Source of the DNA: Candidatus Vesicomyosocius sp. SY067_SCS001
Lineage (GTDB): Bacteria > Pseudomonadota > Gammaproteobacteria > PS1 > Pseudothioglobaceae
Assembly: GCF_014706615.1 (NCBI RefSeq)
Contig: NZ_CP054877.1
Span: 558,001 to 622,000, forward strand
Reading direction: 5' to 3'
Length of the DNA: 64,000 nucleotides
The translations under genes and the position numbers were made by a program. Positions within the stretch are counted from its first letter, which is position 1. Every line of letters starts with the position of its first letter. Under the pieces are notes generated by a model. The model searched no databases, was not told the DNA's origin, and saw only the letters and a program-made list of their open reading frames with translations. Shown one piece after another: positions 39,239 through 48,480 of this stretch.

Positions 39239-39540
39239 CTTTTACTAAAAGTATTTTAGTACTGATAATTAAACCTTTAAAAGCAAAATAATTTTCTAGA
39301 CTTCAAAATGGTTAATAAAGTGCCTATTTGGTTTAAAGTTTATTTTATAAATTCTTTGAAGATTGAAGATTTAAAAAGGAAGATAAAGAATAATAATTAT
39401 GTAATAATTTACTTTCATAAAAATGGTTATTATTATTGTGATAAATTAATTAAAAATAACTTTCGTTATATAACTTTTAGCTACTAAACTATAAAAAATT
39501 TAACGTCATTAGAAATAAATATGTGAAATAAAATAGATTT

Positions 39541-39580
39541 AACTGATTAGCAATACAGATAACTGATTAGCAATACAGAA
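39541..39580. repeat. 20-base tandem duplication
   Basis: AACTGATTAGCAATACAGA plus T or A occurs twice head to tail (39541-39560 and 39561-39580), with one difference at the last base. It lies in non-coding sequence and looks like a recent replication slippage. Confidence 0.9.
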
Positions 39581-39622
39581 GAAGAATTCTCTACTCTAAT
39601 AAAAGTATCATTCATCATCCCT

Positions 39623-39648
39623 TTTATATTCTAAATTTAGAATATAAA
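39623..39648. terminator. Perfect 26-base palindrome downstream of thyA
   Basis: TTTATATTCTAAA is followed directly by its reverse complement TTTAGAATATAAA. It is 28 bases beyond the thyA stop and faces the end of the Cas6-like gene, so a two-way terminator or mRNA-end hairpin is possible. A protein-binding site is an alternative. Confidence 0.4.
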
Positions 39649-39675
39649 GTATTACAATATATATTTATGAATGAT

Positions 39676-40470
39676 TTAGATTGCAACTGGTGCTTTAATA
39701 GGTGCATCAAATATATAATTTATAAACTCAAAGTCCTCAAAACTATAATCAAAAATACTCTCAGGTTTATACTTAATTTTAAGTTTTGCTAGTGCTTTTG
39801 GAGTACGAGATAATTGTATTTCTACTTGTTTATAATGATTGGAATAAATATGGCAATCACCACCACTCCAGATAAAATCACCTACTTCTAGATCACACTG
39901 CTGCGCCATCATATGAGTTAACAATGAATATGAAGCAATATTGAATGGTACACCAAGAAAAATATCTGCACTTCTTTGGTACAACTGACAAGATAGCTTT
40001 CCATCAGCTATATAAAACTGAAAAAATACATGGCAAGGCGGTAATGCCATATTTTCTAACTCACCAACATTCCAAGCTGAAACAATAATTCTACGAGAAT
40101 TTGGTGCATTTTTAATTTGCTCTACCGCTTTCGAAATCTGGTCAATACTTTTGTCTTTAGTATTTTTCCAATGACGCCACTGTGTACCATAAACTGGGCC
40201 TAAATCTCCATTTTCATCTGCCCATTCATTCCAAATTCTAACTCCATTATCTTGTAAATATTTAATGTTAGTATCGCCATTAAGAAACCACAATAACTCG
40301 TATATAACTGAAGGCAAGTGTACGTATTTAGTTGTAACAAGTGGAAAGCCATTGGATAAATCAAAACGCATTTGATATCCAAATATACTAGTTGTTCCTG
40401 TATTAGTTCTATCGGTCTTATATACTCCAATATTTTTAACTAGCTTTAGAAAATCTAAGTACTGTTTCAC
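39676..40470 (-). CDS. thyA: Thymidylate synthase
   Basis: ThyA makes dTMP from dUMP with methylene-tetrahydrofolate. At 264 residues it has the E. coli length and shows [18 protein letters not shown], the active-site cysteine in [32 protein letters not shown] and [12 protein letters not shown]. It overlaps lgt by four bases, the usual lgt-thyA pair. Confidence 0.98.
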   Translation of the reverse strand: MKQYLDFLKLVKNIGVYKTDRTNTGTTSIFGYQMRFDLSNGFPLVTTKYVHLPSVIYELLWFLNGDTNIKYLQDNGVRIWNEWADENGDLGPVYGTQWRHWKNTKDKSIDQISKAVEQIKNAPNSRRIIVSAWNVGELENMALPPCHVFFQFYIADGKLSCQLYQRSADIFLGVPFNIASYSLLTHMMAQQCDLEVGDFIWSGGDCHIYSNHYKQVEIQLSRTPKALAKLKIKYKPESIFDYSFEDFEFINYIFDAPIKAPVAI

Positions 40471-41252
40471 ATTATTTCCTTTTTAGTATATGCTTTTCGC
40501 AATAGAGAAATACCAACTACTATCATTGGTAAACTTAATAATTGTCCCATGGTAAACCAACCAAAAGCCAAATAACCTAACTGCACATCTGGCAAGCGAA
40601 TAAACTCAATTATAAATCTAAATAAACCATAAAAAATCAAAAATAATGCTGAAATTGACATCGACGGGCGTAATTTATTACTAAATACCCAAAGAATAAC
40701 AAATAAAATTAATCCTTCTAAAAACGCTTCAACCAATTGTGATGGATATCGACTTACACTTTCTTGTTCAATATACATACCAAATTGGCTGGTAGTTATT
40801 TGACCCCATAGTTCACTATTAATAAAATTACCTATTCTACCAAAGCCTAATCCTAAAGGCACAAGTGGTGCTACAAAATCCATTGTAGTAAAAAAAGTTT
40901 TATTATATTTTCTATTAAATAAAACCATTGCCAACAACACACCCAAAAAACCACCGTGAAATGACATTCCGCCATCTTGAATGGCGAAAATTAACATAGG
41001 ATCCGATAAAAAATTTAAAAAATTATAAAACAGCATATATCCCAAACGACCGCCGCTAACCACACCAATTGCACCATAAAAAATTAAATCTTCAATTTGT
41101 TGAGTATTCCAATTGTTAAGTTGCTTTTGCTTAACACGATAATTAGCCAATAAATAGGCCACTAAAAAAGCTATTAAATACATCACTCCATACCAATAGA
41201 TTTGTATAAAACCCAAATCTATTGCAATTGGATTAATAATTGGATAGGTCAT
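40467..41252 (-). CDS. lgt: Lgt, prolipoprotein diacylglyceryl transferase
   Basis: Lgt attaches diacylglycerol to the lipobox cysteine of lipoproteins. The protein has seven hydrophobic segments and the family signature [13 protein letters not shown], plus [12 protein letters not shown] start at the ATG at 41252 ([14 protein letters not shown]), giving 261 residues, because the longer frame to 41300 would run through the tRNA-Arg gene. Confidence 0.96.
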   Translation of the reverse strand: MTYPIINPIAIDLGFIQIYWYGVMYLIAFLVAYLLANYRVKQKQLNNWNTQQIEDLIFYGAIGVVSGGRLGYMLFYNFLNFLSDPMLIFAIQDGGMSFHGGFLGVLLAMVLFNRKYNKTFFTTMDFVAPLVPLGLGFGRIGNFINSELWGQITTSQFGMYIEQESVSRYPSQLVEAFLEGLILFVILWVFSNKLRPSMSISALFLIFYGLFRFIIEFIRLPDVQLGYLAFGWFTMGQLLSLPMIVVGISLLRKAYTKKEIM

Positions 41253-41267
41253 ATTTAGTATCCATAA

Positions 41268-41344
41268 TGGTACGCTCGAGGTGATTCGAACACCCGACAT
41301 TTAGCTTCGGAGGCTAATACTCTATCCATCTGAGCTACGAGCGT
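41268..41344 (-). tRNA. tRNA-Arg (anticodon CCG)
   Basis: On the minus strand ACGCTCG pairs with CGAGCGT, the anticodon loop CTCCGAA gives CCG (reads CGG) and the T arm holds GTTCGAATC. CCA is encoded at 41270-41268. It sits 15 bases upstream of the lgt start. Confidence 0.96.
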
Positions 41345-41364
41345 ATAGATAAAAATTGTTAAAA

Positions 41365-41676
41365 TTAAACCCCTTCAGAACAGAAGACTGCTTGTATATT
41401 AGACACTAATTTTAGGACCTTTGTATCTTTAACTTTGCATAAAATTCTATTACCATCACGCCGAGATTCGACAATATTTTTAGTTCTAAGAATATCAATA
41501 TGTTGTGAAATGTTAGACTGTGAAGAACCAACTTTGTTTACAATCTCCAATACAGGTAATTCATCATTCTTCAATGCACATAAAATCTTTAAACGTAATG
41601 GATGTGCCATTGCTTTTAAAGCTCTTGTTGCTTTTTCAATATCTTCTTCTTTTTCTAATAATGCTATTTCACCCAT
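41365..41676 (-). CDS. ArsR-family winged-helix regulator
   Basis: A 103-residue DNA-binding protein of the ArsR/SmtB type. The helix-turn-helix reads AMAHPLRLKILCAL...VLEIVNKVGSSQSNISQHIDIL, followed by the wing ESRRDGNRILCKV. Cysteines at LKILCAL, RILCKV and VFCSEG do not form the standard metal-binding ELCVC motif, so the signal cannot be named; redox or sulfur sensing is possible. It lies six bases downstream of the MlaC-like gene on the same strand. Confidence 0.85.
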   Translation of the reverse strand: MGEIALLEKEEDIEKATRALKAMAHPLRLKILCALKNDELPVLEIVNKVGSSQSNISQHIDILRTKNIVESRRDGNRILCKVKDTKVLKLVSNIQAVFCSEGV

Positions 41677-41682
41677 AATTAA

Positions 41683-42264
41683 TTAAAGTCTACCCAACAT
41701 ACCATAAATACCATATCGTCTAACTTTGATTAGTATCATCTTTTGATAAAAGTTGATTAAGCTATCGTTATTAAACACAATATCAAAGATTTGCCATTGT
41801 TTATCTTTATTTTGATGAAATAGTAAGTCAAGATAAATACCTCCATACGAAGTATGTCTTTTAACTTTAAGTCGTACTGCAATTGCATCACTCATCACTG
41901 GTCTAGCAGATATAAATTGAAACAAAGTAGAATTAACTTGGGATAATCTAGCTAATAAAGTTGTCATCATGTTATCTTTTAGCCTATTAACAAAAAACTT
42001 AGTTTCTTCTTCACCTAAGCGATTATTAGTCACCAGAAAAGCTTCATTAGCAATGTGGTTAAAATCAAACAGTGGTGCAACCTCTTTTTCGACAAAAAAA
42101 TTAAGCATTTTTGGCGAATATGCCATTGATATTAACTGATTAAGTTTTATAATTGCCGTTTGTATCGCCTGAACTGGACTACTATCTTGTACTACTTTTT
42201 CTGCAGAGGCTCCTAATGAAATAAACATCATAAAAGCTAACAAAATTATATTTAATCTTCTCAT
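41683..42264 (-). CDS. Second MlaC/Ttg2D-like exported protein
   Basis: A 193-residue protein with a signal peptide (MRRLNIILLAFMMFISLGAS) and the MlaC-type PLFDFNHIANEAF motif. The C-terminal WQIFDIVFNNDSLINFYQKM replaces the usual GVSLVxNYR. The ATG at 42264 is chosen because GGAG lies five bases before it; a longer frame begins at 42294. It pairs with a downstream ArsR gene rather than with Mla transport genes. Its divergence from the copy at 25426-26076 suggests a different cargo or partner. Confidence 0.75.
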   Translation of the reverse strand: MRRLNIILLAFMMFISLGASAEKVVQDSSPVQAIQTAIIKLNQLISMAYSPKMLNFFVEKEVAPLFDFNHIANEAFLVTNNRLGEEETKFFVNRLKDNMMTTLLARLSQVNSTLFQFISARPVMSDAIAVRLKVKRHTSYGGIYLDLLFHQNKDKQWQIFDIVFNNDSLINFYQKMILIKVRRYGIYGMLGRL

Positions 42265-42364
42265 TTTTTCTCCATTTTTTAAAAACAAAACCAAGTAAAA
42301 TTAAAAAAATAGTATTGGTTTCACAGTATTATATTTAAACTTTTTATAAGTAAACGATTATATT

Positions 42365-43681
42365 ATGACTTTCTTAAACTTTCTTAAATATTCACTATTT
42401 TTAACACTTTTTTATACAACTTTGGGTATTTATACACCAGCATTAGCTAAAAATGATACTGAAAAACAAAAAATAGAAGATTTTTTCAAAGACTTAGAAA
42501 TATTCACAACTGTTTTTAGTAATATTAAGAAACTATATGTTGATGATGTTGATAATAAAAAACTATTTAACTATGCTATTAAAGGTATGGTGAGCGGGTT
42601 AGATCCACATTCAGCCTACCTCGAACTCAAAGAGCAAAAGAGCTTACTTGAAAGTGCTTCAGGTAAATTTGGAGGCCTTGGTATTATTATTGGTATGAAA
42701 GATGAAGCTATTCAAGTTATCTCTCCTATTGATGATACACCTGCCTTTAAAGCTGGTATTCAAGCGGGTGATTTAATTGTGAAAATTAACAATAAAGTAG
42801 TACGGGGTATGACTTTAGAAGATAGTGTTGAATTGATGCGTGGCAAAGCAGGTACCAATATTCAAATTACCATTGTGCGTAAAAATAAAAAGCCATTTGT
42901 TGTTGATATTATTAGAGAAATAATTACTATTATTTCGGTTAAAGGATATTTATTGGAAAAGAATATTGGATACATACGTATCTCTAGATTCCAAAACCCA
43001 ACAGCACAATTACTCAAACAGATTTTTAATGACTTAGTTAAAGAAAATAACACCCAACTCAGTTCATTAATTATTGATTTAAGAAATAATCCTGGTGGTG
43101 TTCTTAATAGTGCAGTTGATGTGTCAAATTTATTTCTTGATAAAAAAGGTATAGTAGTTTATACCAAAGGTAGAATTCCAATTTCAAACCTTAAATTTAA
43201 AATTAAATCAGGTGATATTATGCAAGGATTACCTATCGTTGTACTAATTAATGAAGGTTCGGCCTCTGCATCAGAAATTGTTGCAGGTGCATTACAAGAC
43301 CATAAAAGAGCTATTATTATGGGCACTACTTCGTTTGGAAAAGGCTCAGTTCAAACAATTCTTGAATCTCAAGAAGGTTACGGACTTAAACTTACAACTG
43401 CCAGATATTACACCCCAAATGGGCGTTCTATTCAAGCCAAAGGTATTGTTCCTGATATTGAACTAAAAAATATTAATCTTCAAAATGAAGTAGAAAAATC
43501 AATAATGGAAACTAAAGAAAAAGACCTTGATGGTCATTTAGAAGTTGAGAATTATTCTAAAGAAATATTAAGTACCCAAAAACAAAACAAAACAATCATT
43601 AAGAAATTAGAAAAAGATTATTTTATACACGAAGCTAAGAATTTATTAAAAGCTTTAACAATTATAAATAACCAAAAATAA
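42365..43681 (+). CDS. S41-family carboxy-terminal processing protease (CtpA type)
   Basis: A periplasmic serine protease that trims C-termini of envelope proteins. The 438-residue protein has a signal peptide, a PDZ domain (about residues 85-165; GGLGIIIGMKDEAIQVISPI, AGIQAGDLIVKINN) and the catalytic Ser-Lys pair in NEGSASASEIVAGALQDH and TSFGKGSVQT. The C-terminal 50 residues are Lys/Glu-rich. No murein-hydrolase partner such as EnvC was seen beside it. Confidence 0.92.
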   Translation: MTFLNFLKYSLFLTLFYTTLGIYTPALAKNDTEKQKIEDFFKDLEIFTTVFSNIKKLYVDDVDNKKLFNYAIKGMVSGLDPHSAYLELKEQKSLLESASGKFGGLGIIIGMKDEAIQVISPIDDTPAFKAGIQAGDLIVKINNKVVRGMTLEDSVELMRGKAGTNIQITIVRKNKKPFVVDIIREIITIISVKGYLLEKNIGYIRISRFQNPTAQLLKQIFNDLVKENNTQLSSLIIDLRNNPGGVLNSAVDVSNLFLDKKGIVVYTKGRIPISNLKFKIKSGDIMQGLPIVVLINEGSASASEIVAGALQDHKRAIIMGTTSFGKGSVQTILESQEGYGLKLTTARYYTPNGRSIQAKGIVPDIELKNINLQNEVEKSIMETKEKDLDGHLEVENYSKEILSTQKQNKTIIKKLEKDYFIHEAKNLLKALTIINNQK

Positions 43682-44148
43682 AAATTACATTTCCTATTGC
43701 AAACTAAAAAAATTAATGATGAGTAAAATCATCATAGCTATTAAATTCAATATGACACTAATTACTCTAAATATGAATACCATGTATTATTTTAATATTT
43801 TTTACACAAGGTGTAATGTTTAAACAATTATAGTTATAAATGTAAAATTAGTAGAATAGAAAAGTTTTAAATAAGATGTAATTTACTATGCAAAATTGAT
43901 GATTTATTATATATACTTAAACTAGTGAAGATTAAGAAACACGTTAATTAATATAACTAAAAATTAAAAACTAGTTTGTGAATTGAATGGATTAGCTAGA
44001 AAACCACTTCTACAAAAACAGTCTAGACTCTGAAAAAACATTACAACAACACTATTAAACAAAACAAATCATGTATTTTAAAATAATACAAGCTTTAAGT
44101 AAAAAAATCTCAAAAACTGAAATTAAATAATATTATCAATCAGATTAA
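43682..44148. other. Intergenic region, no gene recognised
   Basis: About 470 AT-rich bases between convergent ctpA-like and lepB genes. No relic, RNA gene or clear hairpin was recognised. Confidence 0.45.
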
Positions 44149-45033
44149 TTAATCAAAACTACCGATTCTATCAAGTTTTAAAGATTTATCCCAATGCATC
44201 CAAATAGCAAATGCTTTGCCAATAATATACGATTCTGGTACAAAACCCCAAAAACGGGAATCACTACTACGAGCACGATTATCACCCATCACAAAATAAT
44301 GTTCTTCTGGTACAGTTAGTTTTATACCTTTAGAAGAATGTTTTGGATCTAGCAAAATATTATGAGGATTATTATTTAATAATTCACGCTTATTCTTAAA
44401 TCCTGTCATGGCTGAACCAGACTCAATACCTTGATATATGCCAATATTTTCACTACTAATTTTTACACCATTAACATACAAATTATCTAAATAATAAACT
44501 ATCTTATCGCCAGGAACGCCAATAACGCGCTTAATAAAATCAGCACCCTTGTATCTTAAATTATTTTCATAATTAGGGTATCTAAATACAACAACATCAC
44601 CCCTTTCAGGCTTTGAAAATTCAATGACTTTTTTATTTAATATTGGAATACTCACACCATAATTAAACTTCGACACCAAAATAAAGTCACCTGTTAATAA
44701 GGTTGGCATCATTGAATTGGAAGGAATTCTAAAAGGTTCAATAACAAAACCTCGAAGTACAAATACCAATAATAATACTGGAAAAAATTCAGCTGACCAC
44801 TGAACTATTTTAGGACGATTTAAATATTTTTCAGATTTTTTAAAACGTAAAAACAAGAAAAAATAAATAAATCCCCCTAAAGTTAGTCTATTCCTTTTAC
44901 TTGTAATTGATGTTGTTGTATGATTAAAAAATAATTGATCAATAATCACGATAATAAAAGCTAACACCAAAAACAAAACCAAAAATGAAGAAACATCCCA
45001 TGCAAAAAAAGAATCAGCGTTTTCAATTGTCAT
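44149..45033 (-). CDS. lepB: LepB, signal peptidase I
   Basis: LepB removes signal peptides from exported proteins. The 294 residues have two N-terminal membrane segments, the catalytic serine in RIPSNSMMPTL, the lysine base in GADFIKRVIGVPGD and box E MGDNRARSSDSR. It stands apart from lepA and rnc, its usual neighbours, and is divergent from the DsrC-family gene. Confidence 0.95.
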   Translation of the reverse strand: MTIENADSFFAWDVSSFLVLFLVLAFIIVIIDQLFFNHTTTSITSKRNRLTLGGFIYFFLFLRFKKSEKYLNRPKIVQWSAEFFPVLLLVFVLRGFVIEPFRIPSNSMMPTLLTGDFILVSKFNYGVSIPILNKKVIEFSKPERGDVVVFRYPNYENNLRYKGADFIKRVIGVPGDKIVYYLDNLYVNGVKISSENIGIYQGIESGSAMTGFKNKRELLNNNPHNILLDPKHSSKGIKLTVPEEHYFVMGDNRARSSDSRFWGFVPESYIIGKAFAIWMHWDKSLKLDRIGSFD

Positions 45034-45103
45034 AATAAAAATAAGAGAATTAACAAAAAGTATTATTATATAATGATTACATTTTTAATTGTATGGAGAA
45101 GAA

Positions 45104-45430
45104 ATGACATTAGCTGATTTAGAAAGAGATAATAATGGTTATCTAAAAGATCTTAACGAATGGAATGAGGATATTGCAGTAGAATTTTCAAAAGAAGAAG
45201 GAATTACCTTAACAGATGATAGCTTCAAATTAATTAATTTTTTACGCAATGAGTATATCAACAACAACGCTAACCAACCTAATGAACGTAATATGGTTAA
45301 AGGTTTAAAAGATGATTGGAATGGTAAGTTAAGCACTAAAGAATTATATATATTATTTCCAAAAGGTCCCGCTAAGCAAGCAGGAAAAATTGCAGGACTA
45401 CCTGAAACTAAACGAAAAGGTGGTTATTAA
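45104..45430 (+). CDS. DsrC/TusE-family protein lacking both conserved cysteines
   Basis: A 108-residue protein of the DsrC/TusE fold: DLNEWNEDIAVEFSKEEGI, NFLRNEYINNN and the C-terminal arm LFPKGPAKQAGKIAGLP. In DsrC the arm reads KQACKIAGLP and ends in a second cysteine, and both carry the trisulfide chemistry. Here the first is glycine (G94) and the tail KRKGGY has none, so there is no cysteine at all. The start is the ATG at 45104 behind GGAG. It resembles regulatory DsrC-like paralogs rather than a sulfur carrier. Confidence 0.88.
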   Translation: MTLADLERDNNGYLKDLNEWNEDIAVEFSKEEGITLTDDSFKLINFLRNEYINNNANQPNERNMVKGLKDDWNGKLSTKELYILFPKGPAKQAGKIAGLPETKRKGGY

Positions 45431-45924
45431 TCCATCTTCTATCAAAAATAAAAAATCTGATATTGGTTAATGATTTTTTCATTTGATTTGTTAATTAGTA
45501 ACAGTACCAAAAACTAGACCCATACAAAACCTATTAATAATATTTTTGGTAATAATTAAGTTAATCTACTATGATTTTAAAATTTATATCTGATTAACAT
45601 TTTGTTAAGTATCTTATCAAACTTTTCAAAAAATTGAAAGACTATATTTAAATCAATTTAAATATAAACCCGTCTTATAAATTAAAAACAACTGTATCCC
45701 ACAATCAATACTTAAAATTTTATTAATCAAAATCTATAATATTTTACTTATTTTTAAAATGATAACTATTTCAGTTGAAAATCCATATTCATTAATTAAA
45801 TATGAATAATTGATAAAATCAAGATAACATAGCTTGAAATCAATCATAATATAGCTGAATAATAAAAATAAAAGAAGAAGTTATCTAAATTATTTCCAAA
45901 GTTGTTGTATTAAAATGTCACACT
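45431..45924. other. Intergenic region, no gene recognised
   Basis: About 490 AT-rich bases between the convergent DsrC-family and aroA genes. All frames are frequently interrupted, and no RNA gene or relic was recognised. Confidence 0.45.
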
Positions 45925-47232
45925 TTATGCACTAACTAAATTAATATTCATTCCTATTTGATTTGCAAGTTCAACAAAATTTGGGAATGAGGTTTGAACA
46001 TTATCTACATCTTCAATTTCAATAGCATAATGACATCTTAAAGAAGCAACAGCAAATGACATAGAGATACGGTGATCATGATGAGATTTAATCGTAGAAC
46101 TAGGTTTTGAAAAAACCCCACCTTGGATCTTAATACCATCTTCAAATATTTCATTTTCAATACCAAGAATATTTAAACCATCTGCCATCACTTGAATACG
46201 ATCAGATTCTTTAACTCTTAATTCTTTAGCATTAGTTAGTATAGTTTCACCCTTAGCGCAGCTAGCTGCAATAAAAATAACAGGAAATTCATCAATAGCT
46301 AATGACACTAAATACTTAGGGATACGAATACCTTTTAATTGTGCTGATTGAATACGAATATTGGCTAATAATTCTCCACCAATTACACATTTATTTGATA
46401 AACTTAGATTAGCGCCCATTAACTTTAAAATATCAATAATACCTGTTCGTGTTGGGTTAACATTAACACCAATCAGAGTTATATCTGATTGCGGTGCAAT
46501 TGATGCTGCTACTATAAAAAATGCAGCTGAAGATATATCACTTGGCACTTGTATTTTAGTTGCATTTAACCGAGCACCGCCTATCAAGCATATTTTGTTT
46601 TTATTAGTATCTATTCTATAGCCTAATCCTTTTAACATGCGTTCAGTGTGATCTCGTGTAAGGATAGACTCTTTAATACAAGTTTCGCCTTGTGCATACA
46701 AACCTGCTAACAATATACAAGATTTCACTTGTGCTGAAGCTACTGGCAATTCATAATGAATACCTTGTAATTTTTGTCCGCCTTTAATTTTAAGTGGTAA
46801 TTTTCCATCATTACTTTCAATTAAAGCACCCATTTGAATTAAAGGATTAATAACCCTATCCATTGGCCTCTTTGAAAGCGACTCATCACCATATAATTCA
46901 CTATCAAATGTTTGCGCTGCTAATATACCAGATATTAAACGAATAGATGTGCCAGAGTTTCCAAAATTAAGTGGCACTAAAGATTTTTTAAGTCCATTAA
47001 GACCAACACCATAAATAATAACACTGTCACCATTACGTTCAATCTTAACCCCCATATTTTGGAAACCTTGTAACGTTGATAATACATCTTTTCCCTCTAA
47101 AAGACCACTAATTTTAGTAACGCCATTGGCCAATGATCCAAGCATAATGCTTCTATGGGAAATAGACTTATCACCAGGAACTTTTAAATTACCATACATA
47201 GAATTAGATGGCTTTGCAATAAATTTACTCAT
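45925..47232 (-). CDS. aroA: AroA, EPSP synthase
   Basis: AroA joins shikimate 3-phosphate and PEP in chorismate synthesis. The protein (435 residues from the ATG at 47232) shows KVPGDKSISHRSIMLGSLA, NFGNSGTSIRL with the substrate-binding SGT, and ELRVKESDRI. The longer frame to 47292 is rejected because it overlaps tyrA. Four bases separate it from the tyrA stop; in many relatives tyrA and aroA are fused, here they are separate. Confidence 0.96.
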   Translation of the reverse strand: MSKFIAKPSNSMYGNLKVPGDKSISHRSIMLGSLANGVTKISGLLEGKDVLSTLQGFQNMGVKIERNGDSVIIYGVGLNGLKKSLVPLNFGNSGTSIRLISGILAAQTFDSELYGDESLSKRPMDRVINPLIQMGALIESNDGKLPLKIKGGQKLQGIHYELPVASAQVKSCILLAGLYAQGETCIKESILTRDHTERMLKGLGYRIDTNKNKICLIGGARLNATKIQVPSDISSAAFFIVAASIAPQSDITLIGVNVNPTRTGIIDILKLMGANLSLSNKCVIGGELLANIRIQSAQLKGIRIPKYLVSLAIDEFPVIFIAASCAKGETILTNAKELRVKESDRIQVMADGLNILGIENEIFEDGIKIQGGVFSKPSSTIKSHHDHRISMSFAVASLRCHYAIEIEDVDNVQTSFPNFVELANQIGMNINLVSA

Positions 47233-47236
47233 ATTT

Positions 47237-48091
47237 TTAACTACTAAACCAAGTATCTCGTGCAGACTTAGCCTCTTGAAAAAGTTTTTCAAGAGCTTCC
47301 GCTTTATTATTTTTAATTAGGTTTGATATCTTTTCTAATGTTTTCTGATAACCCTCAATATGCTTAACAATTTCTTTAGGGTTATTAATACAAATATCAC
47401 GCCACATTAATGCGTCTGATGAGGCAATACGTGAAAAATCCTTAAACCCCCCTGCTACATAACGACAAGCATATGGATTATTACTGATTAAATAATCCAT
47501 CAATCCATATGCTAACATATGTGGCAAATGAGATGTCATAGCTAATAAATCATCATGTTTCTTATCAGTCATAATTTCTACTTTAGCACCAAGTTCTTTC
47601 CACAAACCACTCAATATAGCTATTGTCTGAATATCTGCACTTTCTGTTGGCGTTAAAACAACGCGTTTATGATTAAACAATCGAGCATCAACTGCTTCAA
47701 TACCACTTTTTTCTTTGCCAGCAATTGGATGAGCCGGAATAAATTTTGCTGGCATTTGACCAAATACCAATTTTGCAATTTGTATCACACTACCCTTGGT
47801 ACTACCAACATCAGAAATAATAACCGATTCATCAATATGAGGTTTAATCATCTCTAAAATAGCTTGAAAACTATTTACTGGCGTTGCAATAATAACCATT
47901 TGTACCTGTTTGAGAACTTGTGATATATCTAAACTATACTCATCAATAATACCCATTTCTTGTGCTTTTATAAGATGTGACTCTTGTCTAGAAAAACCAA
48001 TAACAGTTTTAACCTGATTAGTCTGTTTTAGTCCGGCAACAAAAGATCCACCAATCAACCCAACACCAATAATACAAATTCTATCTATCAT
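47237..48091 (-). CDS. tyrA: TyrA, prephenate dehydrogenase
   Basis: TyrA oxidises prephenate (or arogenate) on the way to tyrosine. The NAD-binding GVGLIGGSFVAGLK is at the N-terminus, followed by SDVGSTKGSVIQ and HPIAGKEKSGIEA with the catalytic histidine, and LPHMLAYGLMDYL. Its 284 residues lack a chorismate mutase or ACT domain. The start overlaps the hisC relic by four bases. Confidence 0.93.
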   Translation of the reverse strand: MIDRICIIGVGLIGGSFVAGLKQTNQVKTVIGFSRQESHLIKAQEMGIIDEYSLDISQVLKQVQMVIIATPVNSFQAILEMIKPHIDESVIISDVGSTKGSVIQIAKLVFGQMPAKFIPAHPIAGKEKSGIEAVDARLFNHKRVVLTPTESADIQTIAILSGLWKELGAKVEIMTDKKHDDLLAMTSHLPHMLAYGLMDYLISNNPYACRYVAGGFKDFSRIASSDALMWRDICINNPKEIVKHIEGYQKTLEKISNLIKNNKAEALEKLFQEAKSARDTWFSS

Positions 48092-48378
48092 AAGACTAAT
48101 TTTAACGCTTCTAAAAAATCATTTGAACTATTCAATGTAATTGAATCAGTGTTAAAGTTTAAATGTTTGATAAGTGATTGCTTTAACTTAAAGCCATTAC
48201 CATGAGGATAACTGTAAATCTCAAATATAACTTTCTGTATTATAAGTATAACATCTAAAAAATTTTCTTTACTAACAATCCTAGTGATATATTTTAGTCT
48301 TAGTTCAATACACAATATAGCAATAGATTTAGTACTTTGGTAAGGTTTTAGAAACTTACCTATTGAACAAATATTCAT
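48088..48378 (-). pseudogene. hisC-type aminotransferase relic with most of the middle deleted
   Basis: A 96-codon frame that matches only the two ends of a HisC-type aminotransferase. The first part contains KFLKPYQ, FEIYSYPHGNGFKLKQSL and HLNFNTDSITL, then SSND corresponding to the GSND motif. It runs straight into FLEALKLVL and a stop, which looks like the normal C-terminus. About 260 residues with the PLP lysine are missing, so it cannot be an active enzyme. It sits between pheA and tyrA, where Pseudomonas-type genomes have hisC2. The frame is still open and overlaps tyrA, perhaps kept for translational coupling. Confidence 0.8.
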
Positions 48379-48480
48379 AGCGAAAATCTTTCAAATAAGA
48401 AAGAGTTATGTAAATACGAAAAAGAAAAAACAACCCTATTAAAAATTAATATTTTCATAACCATTAATATGATAATTACC

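Larger units (their letters stand above)
39239..39675. other. Intergenic region with a tandem duplication and a long palindrome
   Basis: Between the Cas6-like gene and convergent thyA. It holds a 20-base direct repeat (39541-39580) and a 26-base palindrome (39623-39648), listed separately. A 59-codon frame at 39308-39487 on the plus strand, very rich in Lys, Asn, Ile and Tyr, is probably accidental. Confidence 0.5.

Noticed and set aside
39308-39487. 59-codon plus-strand frame (MVNKVPIWFKVYF...)
   Set aside because: Composition is almost entirely Lys, Asn, Ile, Tyr and Phe as expected from random AT-rich DNA, there is no ribosome-binding site, and no similarity is recognised.
41253-41300. 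N-terminal extension of Lgt
   Set aside because: It would translate through the tRNA-Arg gene; the internal ATG at 41252 matches the family start.
47233-47292. N-terminal extension of AroA reading into tyrA
   Set aside because: The family N-terminus starts at the ATG at 47232, and the extension is tyrA sequence in another frame, not a TyrA-AroA fusion.
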